A stretch of 35,159 bases of DNA from JBFXJF01 sp050175155 (GTDB lineage Bacteria; Bacillota; Bacilli; Tepidibacillales; Tepidibacillaceae). Shown here piece after piece: positions 7,367 through 15,202 of the stretch. The DNA lies in assembly GCA_050175155.1 (NCBI GenBank), contig JBFXJF010000023.1, positions 1 through 35,159 of the forward strand. Direction: 5' to 3'. Each line of letters opens with the position of its first letter. Position 1 is the stretch's first letter. Below the pieces are notes generated by a model. It was not told the DNA's origin. It saw only the letters and a list, made by a program, of their open reading frames with translations, and did not search any database. The position numbers were made by a program, and so were the translations under genes.

Positions 7367-8803
7367 TTAATTTATCAATTCCAACAATGTCTCAATTGCT
7401 ACTTGAAGCTGTGAATCACTAGCAGGATTTTTTATTTTTTCTACTATCTTGTTTTGCAATTCATTTCCAGTTCTTGTGTCAACAATTCCTGTTATGTTTA
7501 GTCCCTGTGCTTTCTGAAAAGCTTTTACTGCTACCTCAGTATTTTTATCGAAAAAACCATCTTCTCTTTTTGGATTATATCCAAGTCCATTTAATATAAG
7601 CTGTAAATTTTTCACATGAATACTATTGTCGTCATATTTCAAATTAACATCTTCGGGAAATGACATCGATTCATAGTAACTAGGCAGTGATACTTCTATA
7701 TCAGGTTTTACCCCTTTTTCATTTATCCAATTACCGTCTGGGGTTAACCATTTTGCTATCGTTAATTTAATATTACTTCCATCATCAAGCTCGTATACAT
7801 TCTGAACTGTACCCTTTCCATAGGAATTTTCTCCTACCACTGGGTAGTCTCCAGCTTCCTGTAAAGCTGCTGCTAAAATTTCAGAAGCACTTGCTGAGCC
7901 TTTATCAATAAGTGTAACCACTGGATATTTTGCCATTTCCAATTTTGATGTATAAGTAGTATTAACCTTCGCTTTATCTTCTATTTGAACTATTATACCA
8001 TTATTTGGTATTAAGAGATCTCCTATATCCAAAACACTCTGAAGATAGCCACCCGGATTTCCACGTAAATCTAAAATAAGTCCTTCTATATTATTATCTT
8101 CCATACTCTTTAGTGCAGCACTAAATTCTTTAACTGTATTCTCACCAAAATTAGATATCTCTATTTTCCCTACTAGGCCTTCCCTAGTCGAAATTGTTTC
8201 TGAATAGACAGTAATATTTGGGATCTTGTCTCTTATTACCGATATAGTAACAGACTCCGTAAGACTTGGTCTAATAACCTCTAATAAAGCCTCTGTACCT
8301 TTAGGCCCTCTAATTTTATTAACTGCCTCATATAAAGTTAATCCCTCTAAGGACTCTCCATTTACTTTAATAATTTGATCTCTTGGTTGAATTCCAGCCT
8401 TTTCGGACGGGCTTCCCTTAATCGGTGCTACAATTGTAACCTTACCATTTTCCATCGTTACTTCTGCACCAATACCCTCAAAAGAATCATCTAAGGGGGT
8501 ATAGAATTGTTTAGCTTCTTCAGCATCCATATAGCTTGAATGTCTATCTCCTAAAGAATTAATCATCCCTTGAATAGCACCGTCGATTAATTCCTCAGAA
8601 GTGGTGCTTTCTATATACTGACCTTGAATCTTATTGTATGTTTCAATTAATTTATCTAAGTTATCGGGTTCTTGCACTTGATTTTCCTGATTATTATCTA
8701 TTACAGATAAATCAGTTTCTTTTGTAATAGAATACGTCAAATAACTACTTAAAAAAATAGTTATAATAATAATAAATGTTAATTTTCTCCAATTAAGATT
8801 CAT
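7367..8803 (-). CDS. ctpB: CtpB-like carboxy-terminal processing protease (peptidase S41)
   Basis: Secreted or membrane-anchored serine protease, 478 residues from the chosen start. Order: one N-terminal membrane anchor (about residues 7-24), a linker, a PDZ domain (about 105-185; VTMENGKVTIVAPIKGSPSEKAG), and an S41 catalytic core. The core has the nucleophile in GSASASEIL and the general-base lysine in SYGKGTVQ, both intact. A peptidoglycan-binding-1 domain follows (about 395-460). In B. subtilis CtpB cleaves SpoIVFA during sporulation; the role here is inferred. The open frame extends to a GTG at 8815, but AAAGGGTG then overlaps that start and sits at ideal distance from ATG 8803, which I prefer. 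It has its own promoter. Confidence 0.9.
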   Translation of the reverse strand: MNLNWRKLTFIIIITIFLSSYLTYSITKETDLSVIDNNQENQVQEPDNLDKLIETYNKIQGQYIESTTSEELIDGAIQGMINSLGDRHSSYMDAEEAKQFYTPLDDSFEGIGAEVTMENGKVTIVAPIKGSPSEKAGIQPRDQIIKVNGESLEGLTLYEAVNKIRGPKGTEALLEVIRPSLTESVTISVIRDKIPNITVYSETISTREGLVGKIEISNFGENTVKEFSAALKSMEDNNIEGLILDLRGNPGGYLQSVLDIGDLLIPNNGIIVQIEDKAKVNTTYTSKLEMAKYPVVTLIDKGSASASEILAAALQEAGDYPVVGENSYGKGTVQNVYELDDGSNIKLTIAKWLTPDGNWINEKGVKPDIEVSLPSYYESMSFPEDVNLKYDDNSIHVKNLQLILNGLGYNPKREDGFFDKNTEVAVKAFQKAQGLNITGIVDTRTGNELQNKIVEKIKNPASDSQLQVAIETLLELIN

Positions 8804-8860
8804 AGATGCTGTCACCCTTTCATTCTCATACTCTCATTATATGAAAAGCATGTACTGAAT

Positions 8861-8889
8861 ATTATACTATTTTTAAAAAAAGCAGTAAA
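8861..8889 (-). promoter_or_regulatory. Sigma-A promoter of the ctpB-like gene
   Basis: On the minus strand, -35 TTTACT (8889-8884), 17 nt, then perfect -10 TATAAT (8866-8861). Start near 8854, giving a leader of about 50 nt. Confidence 0.6.
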
Positions 8890-8893
8890 CTAA

Positions 8894-8925
8894 ATAAATA
8901 AAAAACGATATATTTCTATATCGTC
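8894..8925 (-). terminator. Hairpin terminator facing ctpB, first of two twin hairpins
   Basis: Perfect 8-bp stem ACGATATA (8905-8912) and TATATCGT (8917-8924) with loop TTTC. On the minus strand it is followed by TTTTTTATTTATTT. It lies just upstream of the ctpB promoter, so it would stop transcripts coming from the right. The 21 nt at 8905-8925 recur exactly at 10635-10655, beyond the ABC-F gene. Confidence 0.65.
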
Positions 8926-8956
8926 AAAATGTTGAATAGATTACCTAACCGCAATG

Positions 8957-8965
8957 TGCTATAAT
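8957..8965 (+). promoter_or_regulatory. Extended -10 promoter of the ABC-F gene
   Basis: TGC-TATAAT (8957-8965) is a perfect extended -10. No good -35 stands at 16-18 nt; TTGAAT at 8932-8937 is too far (22 nt). Start near 8972 gives a leader of about 44 nt. Confidence 0.55.
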
Positions 8966-9015
8966 TATTAAGTTGTTTTAAAATAGAAAATATTAACTAA
9001 AGGGCGGTTTTACTA

Positions 9016-10605
9016 TTGATTAGTACAAGTAATGTGGGTTTAAGATACGGTGGGCGTAAATTATTTGAGAATGTAAATATTAAATTTACTTCTGGAAACT
9101 GCTACGGCTTAATTGGTGCCAATGGAGCCGGAAAATCCACGTTTTTAAAAATACTTTCTGGAGAAATTGAACCAAACACAGGTGAAATCAATATTACACC
9201 CGGCGAAAGACTTGCAGTCTTAAAGCAAAATCATTTTGAATTTGATGAACACGAAGTGCTACAAACTGTCATCATGGGACACGCAAGACTTTTCGAAATT
9301 ATGAAAGAAAAAGATATTATCTATGCAAAATCAGATTTCTCTGATGAAGATGGAATAAAAGCTTCAGAATTAGAATGTGAATTTGCAGAGCTAAACGGCT
9401 GGGAGGCAGAACCTGAAGCCGCCTCGCTTTTAGCAGGACTGGGCATTGAGGAACGTTTACACCATAAGCTCATGAAAGAATTAAATGGAGATGAAAAGGT
9501 TAAGGTTTTGTTGGCCCAAGCCTTATTTGGGGAACCACACATTTTACTACTTGATGAGCCGACCAACCATCTTGACATAAAAGCTATATCTTGGTTAGAA
9601 AATTTTCTATTGGATTTTGAAAGCACAGTAATAGTGGTTTCCCACGATAGACATTTTCTTAATAAAGTATGTACGCACATAGCAGACGTTGATTTTGGTA
9701 AAATAAAAATTCACGTTGGTAATTATGATTTTTGGTATCATTCAAGCCAGTTAGCACTACAAATGCAGCGTGATCAAAACAAAAAAGCAGAGGAAAAGAA
9801 AAAAGATTTGCAGGATTTCATTGCTCGTTTCAGCGCAAATGCTTCCAAATCAAAGCAAGCTACCTCTCGAAAAAAACAATTGGAAAAGCTAACCATAGAA
9901 GATATCGAGCCTTCCTCAAGGAAATATCCTTATATAGGCTTCAAGCCTGAGAGAGAAGCAGGCAATGAGCTTTTAACAGTTGAAAGTCTAACTAAAACTA
10001 TAGACGGCAATAAGCTATTGAATAGTATCAGCTTTAGACTTGATAAAGGAGATAAGGTTGCTCTTGTAGGTTCTGATGAACAAGCAAAAACTGCCTTATT
10101 TAGGATCTTGATGGGCGAGCTTAAAGCCGATAGTGGTGAATTCAAATGGGGTGTTACTACATCCCAAGCCTATCTCCCAAAAGATAATGAAAGTTTCTTT
10201 AATAATGTAGAACTTAATTTAATCGATTGGATGCGTCAGTTTTCAGATGAAAAAGGAGAAAACTATATTAGAGGCTTTTTGGCTAGATTGCTATTTTCTG
10301 GCGAAGAAGCTCTTAAAGAGGCAAAAGTCTTGTCTGGTGGTGAAAGAGTCCGTTGTATGCTTTCCAAGATGATGCTAAGTAATGCCAATGTTCTTTTACT
10401 AGATGAGCCGACGAACCATTTAGATCTTGAGTCTATCACGGCACTTAATGATGGATTGATTAATTTTTCTGGGACAATCATCTTTGCATCCCATGACCAT
10501 GAATTTGTGCAGACTATCGCTAATCGTATTATAGAAATCACCCCAAATGGGATAATAGACAAGAAAATGTCATACGACGAATACCTAGAGCTTAACAATA
10601 ATTAA
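9016..10605 (+). CDS. ABC-F family ATPase (YkpA/YbiT-like)
   Basis: Cytosolic ribosome-associated ATPase type with two nucleotide-binding domains and no membrane part, 529 residues. First domain: Walker A GANGAGKST (34-42), LLLDEPTNHLD near 176-186, and a degenerate signature NGDEKVKV. An acidic/lysine-rich linker follows (about 245-290). Second domain: VALVGSDEQAKTALF near 350, LSGGERVR near 440 and LLLDEPTNHLDLES near 462. In the second Walker A, Ala replaces the last Gly before Lys, so ATP use there may differ. Start is TTG 9016 behind AAAGGGCGG. It stands opposite to its neighbours inside a conserved division cluster and between twin hairpins, which suggests insertion as a unit. Antibiotic resistance is possible but not shown. 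Confidence 0.9.
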   Translation: MISTSNVGLRYGGRKLFENVNIKFTSGNCYGLIGANGAGKSTFLKILSGEIEPNTGEINITPGERLAVLKQNHFEFDEHEVLQTVIMGHARLFEIMKEKDIIYAKSDFSDEDGIKASELECEFAELNGWEAEPEAASLLAGLGIEERLHHKLMKELNGDEKVKVLLAQALFGEPHILLLDEPTNHLDIKAISWLENFLLDFESTVIVVSHDRHFLNKVCTHIADVDFGKIKIHVGNYDFWYHSSQLALQMQRDQNKKAEEKKKDLQDFIARFSANASKSKQATSRKKQLEKLTIEDIEPSSRKYPYIGFKPEREAGNELLTVESLTKTIDGNKLLNSISFRLDKGDKVALVGSDEQAKTALFRILMGELKADSGEFKWGVTTSQAYLPKDNESFFNNVELNLIDWMRQFSDEKGENYIRGFLARLLFSGEEALKEAKVLSGGERVRCMLSKMMLSNANVLLLDEPTNHLDLESITALNDGLINFSGTIIFASHDHEFVQTIANRIIEITPNGIIDKKMSYDEYLELNNN

Positions 10606-10629
10606 TATTAATAGCGTGTTACTTAAAAT

Positions 10630-10659
10630 AAAAGACGATATATTTCTATATCGTCTTTT
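10630..10659. terminator. Bidirectional terminator, second twin hairpin
   Basis: Perfect 13-bp stem AAAAGACGATATA (10630-10642) and its complement (10647-10659), loop TTTC. A-run on one side and T-run on the other let it work in both directions. It ends the ABC-F transcript on the plus strand. Before the IS arrived it would also have ended the M23-gene transcript on the minus strand; now it ends transcripts leaving the IS. Confidence 0.9.
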
Positions 10660-10713
10660 ATTGGCTCTATGTCAAATGTTGGGGTACAGCCTTAAAAAAA
10701 GAAATCACTATTA

Positions 10714-10760
10714 CTTAGGAGAAAGAGAAAATCTTTCTCCTAGGTTTTTATATTTTTAAG
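10714..10760 (+). terminator. Terminator guarding the 3' end of the transposase gene
   Basis: Stem of 11 perfect base pairs plus two more (arms 10714-10726 and 10732-10744, loop GAAAA) followed on the plus strand by GTTTTTATATTTTT. It lies inside the left end of the IS and would stop incoming transcription from the ABC-F side from running antisense through the transposase gene. Confidence 0.65.
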
Positions 10761-11934
10761 CTGACATCATATACAAAATTCTATTTCTAAACCTTTTAAA
10801 GTTTTTTACCCCATAAGAATTACGTTTTAGAACCTTAATCTTATTATTTACTCCTTCTGTATAACCGTTGGTGTATGGACATGTAAATGCATTTAAAATA
10901 AATGGTTGCCACCTTACAAAGGTTTCAAAGCAAGAATTGAATTCAGGTAAGTTAGAAACTCCAACTAGAAGATGCCACTCTGAGAGCCGTTTCTTTGCCT
11001 CATAGACATCTGGACTTTTCATGAAGTCATAAAACCTTTCTTTAAGCATGTAAGCATTCCTCATTCTCTCTGAAAGTGAAAGCATGTTTTCAACTTGAAT
11101 ACGTTGTTCCTCAGTCAAGTTATCAAATCTTTTTAAGAGTAGGGTCCTGCTTCGTTTAAAATATTTTCTTCTACCTGTATTAAATTTCTTCTGTTCCTCT
11201 TTTCTTACATTTTCAAAAGCCCAGGTAACCTGTCTTACAACATGATATTTATCAGCAATGATAGTAGCGTTTTTAAAACAAGTGATAGCAAGATCTCTAT
11301 AGGTTTTATTCATATCTGTAACAAAATATTTAACGTTATTCCTATCTTTAAAATTAGAAAAATAATGGTATAGATCTTCTGACTTTCTATTCGGGAGTAT
11401 GTCTAGTACTTTTTTAGCTTTAGGATTTGTCAATATACATTGAAACTTTTCTCCGCCAGCATTACCCTTAAACTCATCTATTGAAAGTACTTCTGGTAGA
11501 GAAGTGAGTGAATGATTAATATTATCAAAGATTCTGGCAACAGTGGTTTGCGAAGTATTGCAGCGTGTAGAAATGCTTTTCATTGAATGAGTACTATGAA
11601 ACTCTGAAACCATGAATGCATATAACCTATTAGTAAAGCGATGATACTTAGGTAAAAAGTTATTGCTTTCATAAAAACGCTTATCACAGTAAGGGCAAAC
11701 ATATCTTCGCTTTTGAAGGTGGATATAAGTAAATTTATTTAATATGGGTATGTCCTTAACAATTTGATACCTATAGTCATGTACATTCGAACTCTCGATA
11801 CCACAGGATGGACAAATATGGGGTCTTTTTTTCATTTTAATATAAATGTGTTTCTCGTTATTAATATTTTCAACTTTGTTGACAATAACGTCTTCTAATT
11901 CAAGCAAATCTTCGGTATAATTGGATAAGAGCAT
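10756..11934 (-). CDS. ISL3-family DDE transposase
   Basis: Cuts and joins DNA during transposition; 392 residues, normal for ISL3. An N-terminal zinc region has CPSC (about 39-42) and CPYC (about 80-83). A helix-turn-helix-like segment follows (HSMKSISTRCNTSQTTVARI), then the DDE core: Asp in LSIDEFKG near 150, Asp in FVTDMNKTYRD near 205, and Glu in YTNGYTEGVNNKIK near 365. The C-terminal part ends FRNRILYMMS. The frame is intact and a strong TAGGAGGT stands 8 nt before the ATG. It is on the same strand as the upstream M23 gene, so read-through from that gene could drive it. Confidence 0.95.
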   Translation of the reverse strand: MLLSNYTEDLLELEDVIVNKVENINNEKHIYIKMKKRPHICPSCGIESSNVHDYRYQIVKDIPILNKFTYIHLQKRRYVCPYCDKRFYESNNFLPKYHRFTNRLYAFMVSEFHSTHSMKSISTRCNTSQTTVARIFDNINHSLTSLPEVLSIDEFKGNAGGEKFQCILTNPKAKKVLDILPNRKSEDLYHYFSNFKDRNNVKYFVTDMNKTYRDLAITCFKNATIIADKYHVVRQVTWAFENVRKEEQKKFNTGRRKYFKRSRTLLLKRFDNLTEEQRIQVENMLSLSERMRNAYMLKERFYDFMKSPDVYEAKKRLSEWHLLVGVSNLPEFNSCFETFVRWQPFILNAFTCPYTNGYTEGVNNKIKVLKRNSYGVKNFKRFRNRILYMMSA

Positions 11935-12071
11935 AGTAAAACCTCCTAAAATGTTTGTGTTGTGACTTCATTTTATAAGAGATTTTACTTTTGCTCTATA
12001 TTTTTTTGCAAAAAAATAAATGTTAGAGCATTGTATTTTCCCAATACCCCAACATTTATTATCGAACCCTT

Positions 12072-13265
12072 TTATTTTAAGTAATTCCATGGATTAACTG
12101 GTACATTATTCAACCTTACCTCAAAATGGAGGTGCGGTCCTGTTGATCTTCCTGTAGTGCCTACTTCGGCAATTTTTTCTCCTTTTACGACAGCTTCCCC
12201 TACTTTAACTTTAATTCCGCCATTTCTTATATGTGCATATAGTGTCCATAACCCACTACCATGATCAATCATAACTGTATTACCATAACCGTTAACATAA
12301 GAAGCAACAATGACTACGCCGTCAGCTGCTGCTACAATATCAGCACCATATAATGATGATTTATTTGGAGCGTGACCAATATCAATACCTGTATGTCCTA
12401 CCCTCGCACCTGTGAACGGATCAATTCTTAATCCATAATCTGATGTTATCCTTCTGCTTTCAGGTACAGGCCATGTAAATTTACCCCCAGCAAATTCTAA
12501 TAAACTTTTCTCATTTATTTTCTTTGATTGAGCTAAAGCCAGTTCGCTAATAATTCGTTCCTCTTCAAGATTAGCTTCCTTTAGCTGCTCCTCTTTATCA
12601 TCTAATGATGCCATTTCAAACATTCTTTTCTCTTCGCTAACTCTCAAGGACGCTTTTAACTCCTCAGTTTCAGTGAATAATTCCTCTAAACTTACTAAAT
12701 ACGTATCTATCTCGTTTTTCTTCTCTTCGATAATATTTTTATCATTAATATTAGCAGTTAATATATTTTTATCTGATTCAACAATTTTTTTCAAGGCACT
12801 AAATCTTTGAAGAAAATCAGTGAAACTAGTAGAACTAAGTAAAACTTCTATGTAATCTACGGAACCGTTTTTATACATTAGTCTTACCCTTGATTTTAAT
12901 AAAGCATCTCTTTCATCTACTCTTTTAACAGCCTCTTCTAACTCGTCCGCGGCAGCTTTTGCTTGATTAGTAACATCTGCTAATTCTTTTTCCAATGCAA
13001 ACAGCTTATTCTCTGCTTCTTTAATCTCAGCATTAATCTTTACTAAATCTTTTTCAATTGTTTTCTTATCCGTTTGAACTTTGCTAATTTCCTGTTTTAG
13101 TGCATTTGAAGCCCTAGCTGCTTCCTCTTTCTGTTTTTGAAGTTCTTGAATTTCTCTATCTAATTTATCCCATTCGCTTTCAGCACTTACTTCAAAAGGA
13201 GGAACCAGAAATGAAAATACCAGTGCAAATATTATTAATATATATAGACTTTTTCTTTTACTCAT
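12072..13265 (-). CDS. Coiled-coil M23 peptidoglycan hydrolase (EnvC/PcsB-like role)
   Basis: Secreted wall enzyme of 397 residues, encoded next to ftsX-ftsE. Order: signal peptide (residues 1-29; LYILIIFALVFSFLVPPFEVSA), a long charged coiled coil (about 33-240) with KEK-rich heptads, then a C-terminal LytM/M23 domain (about 270-390). Zinc and catalytic residues are all present: GHTGIDIG (His, Asp), YAH, and HLHFEV. E. coli EnvC has the same layout but a dead zinc site, so this protein should cut peptides itself. FtsX presumably holds its coiled coil outside the cell. The frame opens at TTG 13286, but AGGGGG lies 6 nt before ATG 13265, which I choose. Its stop lies within the IS target duplication, and its natural terminator is now 1.4 kb away. 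Confidence 0.9.
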   Translation of the reverse strand: MSKRKSLYILIIFALVFSFLVPPFEVSAESEWDKLDREIQELQKQKEEAARASNALKQEISKVQTDKKTIEKDLVKINAEIKEAENKLFALEKELADVTNQAKAAADELEEAVKRVDERDALLKSRVRLMYKNGSVDYIEVLLSSTSFTDFLQRFSALKKIVESDKNILTANINDKNIIEEKKNEIDTYLVSLEELFTETEELKASLRVSEEKRMFEMASLDDKEEQLKEANLEEERIISELALAQSKKINEKSLLEFAGGKFTWPVPESRRITSDYGLRIDPFTGARVGHTGIDIGHAPNKSSLYGADIVAAADGVVIVASYVNGYGNTVMIDHGSGLWTLYAHIRNGGIKVKVGEAVVKGEKIAEVGTTGRSTGPHLHFEVRLNNVPVNPWNYLK

Positions 13266-13326
13266 GTTTTTCCCCCTTCCCTCCAAGAAATATACCGACG
13301 AATCATGTAATCTATTAAACTAATTC

Positions 13327-14220
13327 TTAAATTTTTAAAAAACGACGAACAGAAGTAAGACTTCCCCAGATTCCGATAAAAGCTCCAATCCCAATGAGCA
13401 ATAACGCTACTTGCAATGACAATGGATATAAAGGTAATAACTCAAAAAACGCAAGCGTAAACTCAGAACTTAACTTATCCAAAATAAACTTATAACCCAG
13501 AATTATTAATATAATTGGCATAATCGAACCTAATACCCCTAGTAAAAGCCCCTCTACAAAGAAAGGCCATCTTATAAACCAATTACTTGCCCCTACTAGT
13601 TTCATCAATTCAATTTCTTTTCTTCTATTATTTATTGTTATTTTAATAGTGTTTGATATTAAAAACATTGCTGTAAAAGCCAATCCAACTATAAATATTA
13701 TACCAATATTCCTAATCCATTTTGTAATTGTAAATAACTTTTCTACCGTACCTTGACCATAATCCACACTTATTACATCATCAATTTCACTTATTTCATT
13801 GGCAATCAAGCTGATATCCAAGGGGTTAAAGGCCTGTACAATAAGCATGTCATACAAAGGGTTTTCATCCTCTAATCCTACCAATAGGTATGCTTGATCC
13901 CCTAGTCTTGTTTTAAGCTCTTCAAGTCCTTCTTCCTTCGATACAAAATTGATAGCTTTAACCCCATCAATATTTTTAATCTCATTCTCAATTATATTAA
14001 TTCTAGCATCACTAACCGTTGAATCTAGCTCAACAATTATTTCTACTTGATTTTCTATAGCATCAACTAAGTGATTAACATTCATGGCTAGAACAAGGAC
14101 TATTCCTAATATAACAAGTGTAACTGCTACAGCACTTATAGCGGATAAAGTCATAGAGCCATTCCTAACAATATTCTTTACGCCTTCTTTTAGATGTCTT
14201 CGTATTCTCCCTTTACGCAT
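13327..14220 (-). CDS. ftsX: Cell-division ABC transporter-like protein FtsX
   Basis: Membrane partner of FtsE; it transmits ATP-driven changes to a wall hydrolase outside the cell. The protein has 297 residues with the FtsX plan. A cytoplasmic start (RRHLKEGVKNIVRNG) precedes TM1 (about 24-46), then a large extracellular loop (about 47-165), then three TM segments (about 170-192, 215-240, 265-287). The frame extends to ATG 14244, but AGGGGCGG points to ATG 14220, which gives MRKGRIRRHL and overlaps the ftsE stop by 8 nt (ATGCGTAA). ATG 14226 is an alternative. Order ftsE-ftsX-M23 hydrolase implies one functional unit. Confidence 0.95.
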   Translation of the reverse strand: MRKGRIRRHLKEGVKNIVRNGSMTLSAISAVAVTLVILGIVLVLAMNVNHLVDAIENQVEIIVELDSTVSDARINIIENEIKNIDGVKAINFVSKEEGLEELKTRLGDQAYLLVGLEDENPLYDMLIVQAFNPLDISLIANEISEIDDVISVDYGQGTVEKLFTITKWIRNIGIIFIVGLAFTAMFLISNTIKITINNRRKEIELMKLVGASNWFIRWPFFVEGLLLGVLGSIMPIILIILGYKFILDKLSSEFTLAFFELLPLYPLSLQVALLLIGIGAFIGIWGSLTSVRRFLKI

Positions 14221-14896
14221 AGCCATAACCGCCCCTAAATTCATCCCGTACTACTTTCCCACGCTCAATTGCAATTACCCTTTTTTTAATCGTATTCACT
14301 ATTTCTTTGTTGTGAGTGGCCATTACAATCGTTGTTCCATTAAAGTTAACCTTCTCTAAAACCTCCATTATCTCCCAAGAGTTTGATGGGTCAAGATTTC
14401 CTGTAGGCTCATCGGCAATAAGAACTGCTGGATTATTAACTAAAGCTCGTGCAATTGCAATTCTTTGTTGCTCTCCTCCAGAAAGTTGATTTGGAAAGGA
14501 ATTCATTTTATCTTTTAACCCTACTAATTCCAAAACCTCTGGAACTCTCTTTTTAATAGATTTAGTTGTCTCTTCAATTACTTCCATTGCAAAAGAGATA
14601 TTCTCAAAAACAGTAAGTTTAGGCAATAATCGATAATCTTGAAAAACAATCCCTATGTTTCTTCTTAAAAGCGGAACTTTTTTCTCCTTTATTCTCTCTA
14701 GGTTTAATCCATTGACAAAAATTTGCCCTTTGGTAGGGCGTTCTTCTCGGTATATTAATTTAATAAAGGTAGATTTCCCAGCGCCACTTGGTCCGACTAA
14801 ATATACAAAATCACCTCTATTAATTTTTATATTTAAACCATTAAGTGCTAATACACCATTAGGATACATTTTCCAAACATCGTACATTTCTATCAT
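14213..14896 (-). CDS. ftsE: Cell-division ATP-binding protein FtsE
   Basis: Cytoplasmic ATPase of the FtsEX complex; 227 residues, usual length. Walker A GPSGAGKST is at 35-43, the Q-loop in IGIVFQDYRL near 80-90, signature LSGGEQQR near 138, Walker B VLIADEPTGNLD near 158, and the H-loop in MATHN near 193. The ATG follows GAAGGTGG by 9 nt. It overlaps ftsX and has a promoter directly upstream. Confidence 0.97.
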   Translation of the reverse strand: MIEMYDVWKMYPNGVLALNGLNIKINRGDFVYLVGPSGAGKSTFIKLIYREERPTKGQIFVNGLNLERIKEKKVPLLRRNIGIVFQDYRLLPKLTVFENISFAMEVIEETTKSIKKRVPEVLELVGLKDKMNSFPNQLSGGEQQRIAIARALVNNPAVLIADEPTGNLDPSNSWEIMEVLEKVNFNGTTIVMATHNKEIVNTIKKRVIAIERGKVVRDEFRGGYGYA

Positions 14897-14932
14897 TATT
14901 TTAATCCACCTTCTATGTTGTTAATTCTGATG

Positions 14933-14961
14933 ATTAGTCAACATAATACTCTTTCTGTCAA
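14933..14961 (-). promoter_or_regulatory. Sigma-A promoter of ftsE-ftsX-M23 gene
   Basis: On the minus strand, consensus -35 TTGACA (14961-14956), 17 nt, then -10 ACTAAT (14938-14933, 4 of 6). The remaining part of the 306-nt gap 14897-15202 holds AT-rich DNA, a CCCGGGG-centred short palindrome (15082-15088) and the terminator at 15095-15130. Confidence 0.6.
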
Positions 14962-15079
14962 TTTTCTCTTATGTTTAAAGAATATATTAAATTTCGACAG
15001 ATGTCACTTAAATCCTCTAAAAATATAATGTAATATTTGTAAGTTAACAAATTATATTATTTTATGACAATAAAAATAT

Positions 15080-15130
15080 TTCCCGGGGAAAAATAAAAGA
15101 TTATGACGATTTTTAGTGTCATAATCTTTT
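15080..15130. terminator. Bidirectional terminator after the glycosidase gene
   Basis: Perfect 13-bp stem AAAAGATTATGAC (15095-15107) with its complement (15118-15130), 10-nt loop. On the minus strand it is followed by TTTTATTTTT. It closes the transcription unit that ends with the glycosidase gene at 15203. Confidence 0.88.
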
Positions 15131-15202
15131 ACTGTTTTTAGACATAAAAGTTTCTTTATTTTATAAAATCCCTTAATTTGGTATAATGCAAAGCAATTCA
15201 AT

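Larger units (their letters stand above)
10663..12068 (-). mobile_element. ISL3-family insertion sequence, complete
   Basis: A 1406-bp element. The left inverted repeat (10663-10686) and right inverted repeat (12045-12068) match at 19 of 24 positions, including all of AAATGTTGGGGTA. Both ends start with GG. An exact 8-bp target duplication flanks it and the transposase is full length, so the insertion looks recent and possibly active. The right end holds a further palindrome (GCTCTA...TAGAGC around an A/T-rich stem, 11993-12029). The element is inserted between an ABC-F gene and the M23 gene without breaking either. Confidence 0.93.
10655..12076. repeat. 8-bp target-site duplication of the ISL3-family element
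   Basis: CTTTTATT occurs at 10655-10662 and again at 12069-12076, exactly abutting the IS ends. Eight base pairs is the usual duplication length for ISL3. The target was the T-run of the terminator plus the stop codon of the M23 gene (12072-12074), which is restored by the duplication. Confidence 0.9.

Noticed and set aside
9321..10598. Three minus-strand open frames inside the ABC-F gene
   Set aside because: All are antisense to a clearly coding ABC-F protein and have no family features.
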